Source: Candidatus Gastranaerophilales bacterium (GTDB lineage: Bacteria; Cyanobacteriota; Vampirovibrionia; Gastranaerophilales; JANQFW01). Taken from it: a DNA stretch of 44,808 nt. Position 1 is the stretch's first letter, and each line of letters begins with the position of its first letter. Location: assembly GCA_028280605.1 (NCBI GenBank), contig JANQLL010000229.1, positions 1-44,808 on the forward strand. The letters run 5' to 3'. A program made the position numbers and the translations under genes. Of the stretch, positions 32,300-41,064 are shown piece after piece. Under the pieces are notes generated by a model. It had not been told where the DNA came from, did not search any database, and worked only from the letters and a program-made list of their open reading frames with translations.

Positions 32300-34990
32300 A
32301 TGTTAAAGGCAAATGAATTACATAACTTAGGTGTTAAATATTATAAATTAGACGAATATGAAAAAGCTAATGAATCTTTGATAAAAGCGCTTGAAATAAG
32401 CAGGAAAGTGGCAGATTGTAAAAAAGAATTTACACCTTACTTGCTAGATACGTTATACCTTTTGGGTCTAATAAAAGATGTTCTTAATAAACCAGAAGAA
32501 GCTAAAAAAAACTATGAGGAAATAATAGAAAGTCTCAGAATGCTAAAAGAAAAACGACCTAAAGAGTATTTGCCCAAACTGGCAAATGCCTTAAATAAAC
32601 TAGGTGTTTTACAAGAAAGAACAGAGGAAAATCAAGAAGAAGCTGAAAATAATCTTACAGAAGCTCTTAAGATAAGAGAAGAGCTCGCAACTCAATATCC
32701 AGAAAAATTTGAGTTTAAAGTAGCTGATACATTGAACAATTTAGGTATTCTTTATAATAAACTAAATAAGAATAAAGATGCTCAAGGCTCTTATGAAAGA
32801 GCTCTTAATATATATCAAAAATCAAAATATCAACAGCCAGATCAAGCCTTGCAAGGTCAAGCAATGATTTTAATTAATCTAGCTAGTCTACTTGATAAAC
32901 TAAATGAAATAGAGCTGGCCAAAGATAATTATATGGAAGCTCTTAAAAAATGTAGAAAGTTAGTAGATTTGGATAGACAGACCTATTTACCTAAACTTCT
33001 AGAAATTTTAAATAATTTTGGACTATTCTTCGATAAACTAAATGAAGTAACGGCTGCTAAGAATTTATATCAAGAAGCAATTGAAATATATCAAGAATTA
33101 CTAGAAGAAGATAATTCAACAATTTACTCTATTGATATTGCAAGTGTTTATAGCAATTTAGGTAAATTACAATTCATGCTTAATGAGCTAGAGCAATCTA
33201 AAGAATCATTCCAAAAAGCTATAGATATTGATTTAGATAAAAAAAATCCAGAAAAATATATGTGTGCGATTGCGCTAAATAATTTTGGGTTACTACTTGA
33301 ACAGTTAAATGAAATTGATGAAGCTAAAGCTTGTTATAATAAGGCTCTTGATATATACAAGGAATTTAAAGATCAGGAGTCAATGCAAGCACTACAAGGT
33401 TATGCAATGACTTTTTGTAATAAAGGTAACCTTTACAACAAGCTAAATGAAAATAAAGAGGCTCTAGAATGTTATGAAAAAGCTCGTATAAACTGTCAAA
33501 AACTTGAAGATAATTTACCAGGTATGCATTCAGATAAGCTAGCAACAACTTTTAATAATTTAGGTAATTTAAAATTAAAATTAGGAAACATTGAAGAAGC
33601 CGAAGAATCATATATAAAAGCCCTTGATAGATATAAAAATTTGGTAAAAATTCATCCTCGAATATACTTGTCTTATAAGTCTTGGACTCTAAATAATTTA
33701 GGTGCTTTACAATATCACCTAAGTGAAACCCAAAAAGCTGAAAAATTTTACCAAGAAGCCCTTGATTGCATTACCAAGATGAAAAATTTATTGTCAGAAG
33801 GAGATAAAGAACACCTTGACATGCATAAGGGTAATATTGAAGGAGCTGTTTGGGGTTTGCTTGAATTTTATTATAAAGAAAACTCGAACACTGCTATAAG
33901 TTTAATCGAAACCCTACGAAATGCTGCCGTTTTAGCAGAACTATCCAAAGACAAACAACAAGAAAACTATATACTCAAAGATAATGAGATAGTTTTAAGC
34001 ATCCAAACAACAAATAAGTCCTACTTTTTTGCAGTAAGTTGCCCGAAAGGCCACAAAATATATAAATCTGAGTATGAAATAATTAAATTGGATAATGTTT
34101 TTGCTAATTTATCTAACGAAATTTGGGCGTTCTGGGAAGGAAGTGAGGCAGGAGATGAATTTACAGCAAATAAATCTATTAAAGAAAAAGGTAGAGAGGC
34201 TTTTAAGTTACTTCCTGAGCAAATCAAAACCTTACTTAACTCCGAAACCAAAGAACAAATATATTTATCACTAGACTCCACATTGATAAATACGCCTTTT
34301 GAATTCTTGGTAAATGATAACGATGAATTTATTGGTCAAGTTCATTTATTGCCAAGGATTCAGGGTATATCCATGCTCAACAAGCTAAAAGATAATTATA
34401 AAGGCGTAAACTTATCAGGAAAGAAGCTTTTAGTGGGTAATCCTACTCAAGATCTCTCTATGTGCGATGATGAGATAAAAAATTTAATTAATGCAATTAA
34501 TAATTTTAATTCTAAAAATATATCGATTTTTCAGCATGAAAATGCTCTTAAAGAAAATATTATCCAGGAATTAACCGAGGACTTGGCAATATTTCATTAC
34601 TCGGGACATGGCACTCCGCCGGACGGTCTTAAAATGGCAGATAAGTTTAATAATTTATACAGCAGGCATTTAGCCGGTAAAAAGTTTACAAACAATCCGT
34701 TAGTATTTATTAGCAGTTGCAGCTCAGGTCAAACAAATTACTTCAGGGGCGGACGATTCAAAGGAATGAATACAGTATTCTTAAGCCTTGGAGCACAAGC
34801 TGTAATTTCTAGTGTATATCCTGTTTTTGATATTTCAGCTATGGAGTTTGGGCAAAGCGTATATAAGAACTTCCTAAATGGCCAGACCGTCGGTGAAGCT
34901 GTAATGTCTGCAAGAAAAGAATCTGACAATGTTTTTGAGTGGGGATTGCATATATTTTACGGCAACCCGGGTTTAAAGATAAGACAATAG
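32300..34990 (+). CDS. TPR-CHAT caspase-like protease
   Basis: The 896-residue protein has about ten tetratricopeptide-type repeats (~10-540), spaced 43-48 residues and marked by LNNLGxL...LNE...A...Y..AL. A C-terminal CHAT domain (~600-896) follows. The CHAT catalytic dyad is visible: His770 in FHYSGHGTPPDG and Cys807 in FISSCSSGQ, with the typical GADAV-like LGAQAVISSVYPV after it. CHAT proteases cut proteins when an upstream sensor is triggered. I start at the ATG at 32300, which has AGGGAGAG upstream, rather than at the TTG at 32249. The gene lies 10 nt before the CHASE2 gene. Confidence 0.85.
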   Translation: MLKANELHNLGVKYYKLDEYEKANESLIKALEISRKVADCKKEFTPYLLDTLYLLGLIKDVLNKPEEAKKNYEEIIESLRMLKEKRPKEYLPKLANALNKLGVLQERTEENQEEAENNLTEALKIREELATQYPEKFEFKVADTLNNLGILYNKLNKNKDAQGSYERALNIYQKSKYQQPDQALQGQAMILINLASLLDKLNEIELAKDNYMEALKKCRKLVDLDRQTYLPKLLEILNNFGLFFDKLNEVTAAKNLYQEAIEIYQELLEEDNSTIYSIDIASVYSNLGKLQFMLNELEQSKESFQKAIDIDLDKKNPEKYMCAIALNNFGLLLEQLNEIDEAKACYNKALDIYKEFKDQESMQALQGYAMTFCNKGNLYNKLNENKEALECYEKARINCQKLEDNLPGMHSDKLATTFNNLGNLKLKLGNIEEAEESYIKALDRYKNLVKIHPRIYLSYKSWTLNNLGALQYHLSETQKAEKFYQEALDCITKMKNLLSEGDKEHLDMHKGNIEGAVWGLLEFYYKENSNTAISLIETLRNAAVLAELSKDKQQENYILKDNEIVLSIQTTNKSYFFAVSCPKGHKIYKSEYEIIKLDNVFANLSNEIWAFWEGSEAGDEFTANKSIKEKGREAFKLLPEQIKTLLNSETKEQIYLSLDSTLINTPFEFLVNDNDEFIGQVHLLPRIQGISMLNKLKDNYKGVNLSGKKLLVGNPTQDLSMCDDEIKNLINAINNFNSKNISIFQHENALKENIIQELTEDLAIFHYSGHGTPPDGLKMADKFNNLYSRHLAGKKFTNNPLVFISSCSSGQTNYFRGGRFKGMNTVFLSLGAQAVISSVYPVFDISAMEFGQSVYKNFLNGQTVGEAVMSARKESDNVFEWGLHIFYGNPGLKIRQ

Positions 34991-35000
34991 GAGCAAAACT

Positions 35001-36170
35001 TTGGAAACTAGTGAAATTAACGCAATTTTAAACCCGATTCAGGTTAAATATATTTATTATCCTTTTGTAAGGACTTTAGGGTATATAGTTACGCTGCTTT
35101 TACTATCCGCACTTATTCCTGATATACGTGGAAGTAGCCTGGAAATGCTTTTTTATGATATAAATATGCGGCTTAAAAGATTGCGCGCATTTGCTTTTAA
35201 AAATAAAAACACTCAAAATCCTGATATTTCTGTAATATTACTTGATGATGAATCAATTGAATATGATAATAAGTTTGATAAAAACTTTTCGAGGGAATAT
35301 TTAGCAGAAATATTAAACCTTGTTGCAGCAAAAAATCCAAGGCTAATTTGCCTGGACTTTTTGCTTGATAGCCATAGCACATTGGAAGATGGAGACAAGG
35401 AGCTTATTTCATCCTTTAAAAATGCTACAACTAAAGGAATAGATATTGTTTTAGCAAGTAGATTAGTCACAACAAGCCATAAAGGCACAGTAGAAGTTAA
35501 GCCAATAAAAAAATACAGAGAAATTTATCCTGAAAAAATACACTTTGGTTATGCAAATATAAAGCTATCCTCTAAAAGTAATGTTTTAAGATGTATTCAG
35601 CCAGAAGTGCACATTGATGATAAGCCTGTATATTCTTTAGCTTCAAAAATTAATTATATTTTAAAAAATAAAAAAAATACAAAATCTTCTAAAGAAGTAA
35701 AATTAATTAACTTTTCTACACCTGAAAAATATGTATATAAATCATATTCAGCAAAAGATCTTTACTCTGATAATATAGATATTAACAATCAAATAGTACT
35801 AATTGGATCATCCAATTCTTATTCAACTGATAATTTTCATACCCCAATGACTTCAGGATATTTTTTTCTAAAGAGTGGCATCCCTCCAAGCGGTACAGAA
35901 ATACATGCCTATATTTTGCATTCACTTAAAACAAATACCCTGATCCCTTATTTTAATAACTCGTTATTTTATTTATTAGGCATTGTAATTGTTTTTTCTG
36001 CAAGCATAATGCTCACGGATAAAAATGATTTACGTTACCTTATTATTACACAACTTTCGGCTTTTATAACCTTAAATATTTTATTTTGGCTTGCAAAGAC
36101 CAGTTTTCCAATCGTACGTCCGACATCAATAGCATTAATTACTATTATTGTATGTATGCTTATTAAATAA
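35001..36170 (+). CDS. CHASE2 sensor membrane protein without output domain
   Basis: The 389-residue protein has one N-terminal membrane segment (~20-42), a large extracytoplasmic CHASE2 domain (~45-315) and three C-terminal membrane segments (~317-337, 345-365, 370-388). CHASE2 features include LEMLFYDINMRLK, ISVILLDDESI, LICLDFLLD, QIVLIGSS and GTEIHAYIL. It ends directly after the last helix, with no kinase, cyclase or other output domain. The TTG start has AGGAG 7 nt upstream. Many cyanobacterial proteins fuse CHAT and CHASE2 in one chain; here they are separate adjacent genes. Confidence 0.85.
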   Translation: METSEINAILNPIQVKYIYYPFVRTLGYIVTLLLLSALIPDIRGSSLEMLFYDINMRLKRLRAFAFKNKNTQNPDISVILLDDESIEYDNKFDKNFSREYLAEILNLVAAKNPRLICLDFLLDSHSTLEDGDKELISSFKNATTKGIDIVLASRLVTTSHKGTVEVKPIKKYREIYPEKIHFGYANIKLSSKSNVLRCIQPEVHIDDKPVYSLASKINYILKNKKNTKSSKEVKLINFSTPEKYVYKSYSAKDLYSDNIDINNQIVLIGSSNSYSTDNFHTPMTSGYFFLKSGIPPSGTEIHAYILHSLKTNTLIPYFNNSLFYLLGIVIVFSASIMLTDKNDLRYLIITQLSAFITLNILFWLAKTSFPIVRPTSIALITIIVCMLIK

Positions 36171-36186
36171 ATAGGAGGTTTTTAAT

Positions 36187-37005
36187 ATGAAACAAATAGG
36201 TTTTATCAAAGAATTAAACGGAAAGCTTTATATAAAAAGAAAAAATGAAATATACACAATAGAAGATTTAAGCACAGCAAATAAAGAAATCTTGGAAGGT
36301 GATATATTATCCCAGGAAAGTGGTATATCATTGCTTATTGTGAATGATGAGGAGCATGCTTTAAAGGCAGGCGACAAAATATTAAATAATCATAATTCAA
36401 AAGACAATAAATTTAACGTATTTGATGAATTTAAAAAACTTTTTAATATTAATATTTCAATGGTTAAGGACCAGGTTGCAGCAAGTAAAGCAAGAGGTAT
36501 TAATAAAGACCTTTCAATTACTGCCATACCTTTTAATGATAAAAAAATTACCCTTACTAAACCAATTTTCTATATTAAAACCAAGATAGGCAATAATTTT
36601 GAGCTAGAAGTTAAAGATAGCAAGGGTGAAATTGTTTTTAATGAGCCAAAAGCCCTGGCAAATAAAGTTATTGAATGCGAAAAAAAACTTGATTTTGAAG
36701 AAAAATATACTTTTATAGTAAAAGAGGACGGGGAAGAGATTATAAAAAAAGCATTTGAGATAGCCTCAAAACTAAAAGTTGAAACTCTTAATGAAAATAT
36801 AGAAGCCCTTAAGCAGTTTAGCAGCGGAAGTGACCAAATAGAGGAAATCGCAACTTATTTGCTTGTCAATGATTATAACTATGAGGCGAAATGTTATCTG
36901 TTAAAGGAGTATGAAAATAATTCCCAAATATTCACACCTTCACTTCTATTTATGCTAAGTAAGCTTGGTTACCCAAAGAATGAAAAGGCTTCTTTCGCTA
37001 ATTAG
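36187..37005 (+). CDS. FecR-like protein with possible DUF928-like part
   Basis: The 272-residue protein has no signal peptide. Residues ~1-68 resemble a FecR-type beta domain: GKLYIKRKNEIYTIEDLS, then EGDILSQESGISLLI and DEEHALKAGDKIL. Residues ~115-190 form beta strands (LTKPIFYIKTKIGNNFELEV, KYTFIVKED) followed by a helical tail. This order is reminiscent of DUF928 proteins found beside cyanobacterial CHAT genes, but that resemblance is by eye and unproved. It follows the CHASE2 gene by 16 nt with a strong AGGAGG. It probably belongs to the CHAT/CHASE2 module. Confidence 0.5.
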   Translation: MKQIGFIKELNGKLYIKRKNEIYTIEDLSTANKEILEGDILSQESGISLLIVNDEEHALKAGDKILNNHNSKDNKFNVFDEFKKLFNINISMVKDQVAASKARGINKDLSITAIPFNDKKITLTKPIFYIKTKIGNNFELEVKDSKGEIVFNEPKALANKVIECEKKLDFEEKYTFIVKEDGEEIIKKAFEIASKLKVETLNENIEALKQFSSGSDQIEEIATYLLVNDYNYEAKCYLLKEYENNSQIFTPSLLFMLSKLGYPKNEKASFAN

Positions 37006-37032
37006 TATAAATTTTATTATATTTTTATTATT

Positions 37033-37057
37033 TTATCTTTAATAGAATTAAAGATAA
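37033..37057 (+). terminator. Weak hairpin after the CHAT/CHASE2/FecR module
   Basis: TTATCTTTAAT and ATTAAAGATAA make a perfect 11-bp AT stem with a 3-nt loop, 27 nt after the FecR-like stop. No T-tract follows, so termination is uncertain. Confidence 0.35.
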
Positions 37058-37213
37058 TAAATGGCAAAAAATTATAATATAAGATTTGAGTAGTTTAATG
37101 AGCAAATAATACAATTTGTAAATAAATTCATCTGTTATTATTTTAATTAATATTAGTTTTATGTATTTTTATATAAAGTATAAAAAAATTATATTATTGC
37201 TAGGATAGTTAAG

Positions 37214-37999
37214 TTGAAAAAGATAAATGTATTTATCGCATCTCCTAATGATGTTGAAAAAGAACGGCAAGCTGTTAAAGATGTTATAGATAAGCTAAAT
37301 AAAAATCCAAAATATAATGCTTTTTTTCGAGTTAATTACACTTGCTACACAGAAAATGGTCCTTGGAGTGCAATGAATCATCCTCAGGAACAAATATCAG
37401 CTCCTTCCGAGGCTGATATGTTTATAATGATCCTATGGTCAAAAATAGGTACACCCTATACCTACGAAGGTAAAAATTACTCATCAGGAACTATTTATGA
37501 GTTTGAAAAAGCAAAAGAAGCGCATGTCAAAAATAATTCTAAAAAACCGGATTTATACGTTTTTAGAAAAACAACGGCAGTAACTATTCCTCCTAATAAT
37601 GCTAAACAGCTGGAATCATTTAATCAGCTCCAGAATTTTATTGATGAAACTTTTTATACAAATAACCATGAAGTAAAAATTGGCTTAAATGAATTTGACA
37701 GCGTATATGAATTTAAAAAAGAAATACAAATATTAATTGAAAAAAATTTAAATAAACAATTAAAAGAGGAAAATATCATGGGAGATGGCTGGGTTAATCT
37801 TGTATTACCTAGAATCAATTTTAATTTGATAATAATAGTTATGATGCTTTTAATTACGATTTGTATAATAACACCTCATATAGAAAGGGTCATTATCACT
37901 TTATCAGAACAAGAGAATGTTAAAGAGAATTTTCATGGGCAACTATCCAATTTGATAATCAATTCTAAACACTTGCAGGATTCACATAACCTAAAATAA
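37214..37999 (+). CDS. DUF4062/TIR-like protein with C-terminal membrane anchor
   Basis: The 261-residue protein has an N-terminal DUF4062-type domain (~1-195): VFIASPNDVEKERQAV matches the SPxDVxxER hallmark. MFIMILWSKIGTPY and SGTIYEFEKAKEA place Glu96 where TIR-like domains have a key glutamate. A single membrane segment lies at ~205-227 (NFNLIIIVMMLLITICII), followed by a short tail. DUF4062 domains often sit in NTPase and effector genes of conflict systems. The start is TTG with AGGA 8 nt upstream. It is 72 nt upstream of the secreted-protein gene. Confidence 0.75.
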   Translation: MKKINVFIASPNDVEKERQAVKDVIDKLNKNPKYNAFFRVNYTCYTENGPWSAMNHPQEQISAPSEADMFIMILWSKIGTPYTYEGKNYSSGTIYEFEKAKEAHVKNNSKKPDLYVFRKTTAVTIPPNNAKQLESFNQLQNFIDETFYTNNHEVKIGLNEFDSVYEFKKEIQILIEKNLNKQLKEENIMGDGWVNLVLPRINFNLIIIVMMLLITICIITPHIERVIITLSEQENVKENFHGQLSNLIINSKHLQDSHNLK

Positions 38000-38071
38000 T
38001 AACGCTCTCTGGAAAGCATGAAAAATAATTCATAAAAATATTATTAATAATTTATAAATTAGGGTGGAAAA

Positions 38072-39259
38072 ATGAATATATTAAACTTCAAGAAGAAAAT
38101 TTTTAGTATCTTTTTAGCATTTATGTTTTTTATGCTACAGCTTACAGCCAACTCTCAAGTTTCAATAGGAGGGGCGAATTTTGGTAACTCATTTGCTAGA
38201 GGAACTCTTACAAAAACAATGACTGGAAAATCACTTTCTCGCATAGCTTTTGTTGGTAGCGTAGGAGGGGCTGCATTAGACTCAGTATTAAAATTAGGTC
38301 ATGGAGTAAAGGCTGAAACTCTGTCTATTTATTATAAACCTGGTAAGCCTGATGGAAAACGGCTAACATTAAAGCTTGATAATAATAGTTATCCAATGGA
38401 AATTTATGATTGGCAACTTATACCTATTGCCAAATACTCAGACAGTAAATATAATTCTTGTGTATCATTATTTGGGCCAGAAACCACAGAAAAAGAATAT
38501 CACATTGTATACCATAAAGCATTTACAGATACTTTACTCGGGCTTAGGCTTCTTCAAGCTGATATTTTATTAATGGATATGACTAAATTTTGGGATTTAC
38601 CCAAAAATACAACAACAGGAAGATACTACTTAGCAGAAGAAGGAGGAGAAACAGCACCAAAGTTAACACTGGAAATTATCAGCGCTGCATCTGACTTGAG
38701 TAAATTAAAGCAACAATATTCAGATAAGTTTCAGTCTTGGGTATTAACAGATCAAGATACCAATGTGATTTTAAATAAAAATCCAAAAAATTCTTTATAC
38801 TTTTCCGGTAAGCCTTACTATCATTTTTGGAAGGCTAAAAAGCCAAATCCCAATAAGCTATATGGACATGCGGAAATGTTATACAAAAATGGTGATCCTC
38901 AGATCAAACATTATTTTAAATCTATTTATTATGCAAAAAATAATAAGCAAAAACAACAAATATCAGAAAGATTATTTAAATACACATATGACAAAATGGA
39001 TAAAAAGGGTGAATTTGTATATATAGCAAATGAGCTTATCGACAAATTTAAAGCTAAAATGCACTATGTAGAAACCGTTAATCCGGCTGTCTATAAAGCT
39101 GTAAAAAATACAATGCATTATTCAGCGCTATTTAGATATGTAAAGCAAAATAATCCTTCTAACTGGAGAGCATTTAAAAACTCTATTAATAATGTGACAG
39201 TAGAAAATATAATAACTCCTACAAGTTGGAAAAAGAAAAGTAAAAAAGCTCAAAATTAA
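38072..39259 (+). CDS. Secreted orphan protein
   Basis: The 395-residue protein has a clear signal peptide (residues 1-~28: lysines, then IFSIFLAFMFFMLQLTA and a possible cleavage after ANS). I do not recognise the mature part. Visible features are a glycine-rich stretch (GGANFGNSF), a central region with CVSLFGPETTEKEYHIVYHK, a repeated aromatic-rich segment (KPYYHFWKAKKPNP), and a lysine-rich C-terminus (WKKKSKKAQN). GGGTGG precedes the ATG. Its stop overlaps the TIR-TPR start by 1 nt (TAATG), so a link to that module is likely despite its export. Confidence 0.75.
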   Translation: MNILNFKKKIFSIFLAFMFFMLQLTANSQVSIGGANFGNSFARGTLTKTMTGKSLSRIAFVGSVGGAALDSVLKLGHGVKAETLSIYYKPGKPDGKRLTLKLDNNSYPMEIYDWQLIPIAKYSDSKYNSCVSLFGPETTEKEYHIVYHKAFTDTLLGLRLLQADILLMDMTKFWDLPKNTTTGRYYLAEEGGETAPKLTLEIISAASDLSKLKQQYSDKFQSWVLTDQDTNVILNKNPKNSLYFSGKPYYHFWKAKKPNPNKLYGHAEMLYKNGDPQIKHYFKSIYYAKNNKQKQQISERLFKYTYDKMDKKGEFVYIANELIDKFKAKMHYVETVNPAVYKAVKNTMHYSALFRYVKQNNPSNWRAFKNSINNVTVENIITPTSWKKKSKKAQN

Positions 39260-41064
39260 TGAATATTATGTATGATGCGTTTATAAGCTTTAATATGGTC
39301 AATAGAAAAGAAGCTGATTATATATACAACGGCTTAAATAGAAGCGATATAAAGGCGTTTTATTTTGAAGTAGAAAGAGAAGCCGGCAAAGATGCTGTAG
39401 AGCGAGCAAAACATGCGGTAGAGAATTCTAAAATGCTGTTATTACTTGATAGCCCTGATGCAAGGCTAGCGGTTAAAGCTCAGTTAGCAAACGGCAATAT
39501 ACCTTGGCTGCAAAAAGAGTGCAATTGGGCAATAGAAGCCAATATACCAATAATTAGATGTATATTAGATAATAAATGCACAGAAATTGATGAAATATAT
39601 AAAAAACAAAATACAAGTATAGGTTATTATTTTGAGCGTTCAAAAAGATCTGCTCTTGAACATCTTTGTCAGGATAAATTTAAAAAAATGTTTATTCCGG
39701 CAGGCCACACAGAACATATTGGAATATATAATTATCCTTCAACACAAGAATTAAGGGATGAATTAATGAATTATGCCGGTAAAAGTATTGAAAGAGAAAG
39801 CATTGAATACCTTTGTAACAAATATAACAGTTTTACATTAAAATTATTTAATAATAAAAATATCAATTTAAAAAACAAAATAAGTATCCTTAAAAGATTA
39901 GATATTTTATCTGAAGATATAAAAGATAAAGGCGAATATAACATACCTAAATTAATAACAGTAGACTTGTGCAGAGGCTTATTACAAAGAGAAATTGATG
40001 AATGCAAAGGAAAATTAATCTTTGAAAAACTCCAACAAAAAGTTGCACCTGATGATATAAGAGTTAATACCTATCTAAGCGGCTCGTATTATCTTTTTAA
40101 AGATTTTAAAAATGCAGACATTTATACTAATATAGCCCTTAAATTGATTGAAAAAGAAAAATCCCTTGATAAGGCTAAACAAAGCAAATACATAGATTTT
40201 GAAGTATTTTTAATATGTAATAAATCACGAATATTGACAGAGCAAGAAAAATATAACGAAGCTATTAATTATTTAAATTCATTACCGCTAGCTTTGCAAA
40301 ATTATTATAAAATTTATATCAATAAAGGTATTATTTATTCTGAAGCTGGTAAACATAAAGAAGCTATTAATTATTTTGAAAAAGCCAAAATTAAATGCCC
40401 GCTTGATGATGAGACAGAAATGTTTAATCTCCTGCTGCATACTGCAAATGCCTATGCGCAAACCTGCGATAAATTAAAAACTTTTGAAACTCTTGAGGAA
40501 TGCTATAATGAATTTTCCTTTAGGGGATATGAGGCATTTTGGGCAATAGCACGTATTTATCATTGTTTAGCTCATGCTTTAAATAACTTAGCTAAAAAAG
40601 ATGTTAATGCTATCAGAGACTCGTATGATAAAGCCATAGAATTTTATAAAAATTCTTTAAAGTCAAATAAAGAATTTGCAGATATAGACTCAACAATTGA
40701 AGCTGATGATATAAATATTCAAATTGCTTGTGAATATGCATTAAAGTTAATTGAATATGCTTTTATTAATCAAGAAGAAAAAAAAGAAAACAAAAAGAAA
40801 AAATTATTAAAAGAATGTAATGAGTTCTTGAATAAAATAGATGACGCTCGTACCGATAATAAAAGCCCATTGTATTTATATTATAGAGGATTTATTGCTT
40901 ATTTGCTTGGTAAGGAATATGATTCTGTTAAAAATTATAAAAATTCTCAAGTTAATTCAGTAGTTCCAACTGAAAAATATAGTGAAATAATTGATCAGGG
41001 ATTATATAAATGGTTTATCAAAGAACGAAAGAAATTATATAAAAGGGGAGTGAATAATGAGTAA
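39259..41064 (+). CDS. TIR domain fused to TPR repeats
   Basis: The 601-residue protein begins with a TIR-type domain (~1-150): YDAFISFNMVNRKEADYIYN, then SKMLLLLDSPDA and WLQKECNWAIEANIPIIRC. Glu87 in the W83-L-Q-K-E87 motif is the position of the NADase glutamate in catalytic TIRs. From ~265 there are TPR-like helices (CNKSRILTEQEKYNEAINYL, INKGIIYSEAGKHKEAINYF, SYDKAIEFYKNSLKSNKEF). No membrane segment. No Shine-Dalgarno is seen, so translation is probably coupled to the previous gene. It overlaps the caspase gene by 8 nt, suggesting the two function together. Confidence 0.8.
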   Translation: MNIMYDAFISFNMVNRKEADYIYNGLNRSDIKAFYFEVEREAGKDAVERAKHAVENSKMLLLLDSPDARLAVKAQLANGNIPWLQKECNWAIEANIPIIRCILDNKCTEIDEIYKKQNTSIGYYFERSKRSALEHLCQDKFKKMFIPAGHTEHIGIYNYPSTQELRDELMNYAGKSIERESIEYLCNKYNSFTLKLFNNKNINLKNKISILKRLDILSEDIKDKGEYNIPKLITVDLCRGLLQREIDECKGKLIFEKLQQKVAPDDIRVNTYLSGSYYLFKDFKNADIYTNIALKLIEKEKSLDKAKQSKYIDFEVFLICNKSRILTEQEKYNEAINYLNSLPLALQNYYKIYINKGIIYSEAGKHKEAINYFEKAKIKCPLDDETEMFNLLLHTANAYAQTCDKLKTFETLEECYNEFSFRGYEAFWAIARIYHCLAHALNNLAKKDVNAIRDSYDKAIEFYKNSLKSNKEFADIDSTIEADDINIQIACEYALKLIEYAFINQEEKKENKKKKLLKECNEFLNKIDDARTDNKSPLYLYYRGFIAYLLGKEYDSVKNYKNSQVNSVVPTEKYSEIIDQGLYKWFIKERKKLYKRGVNNE

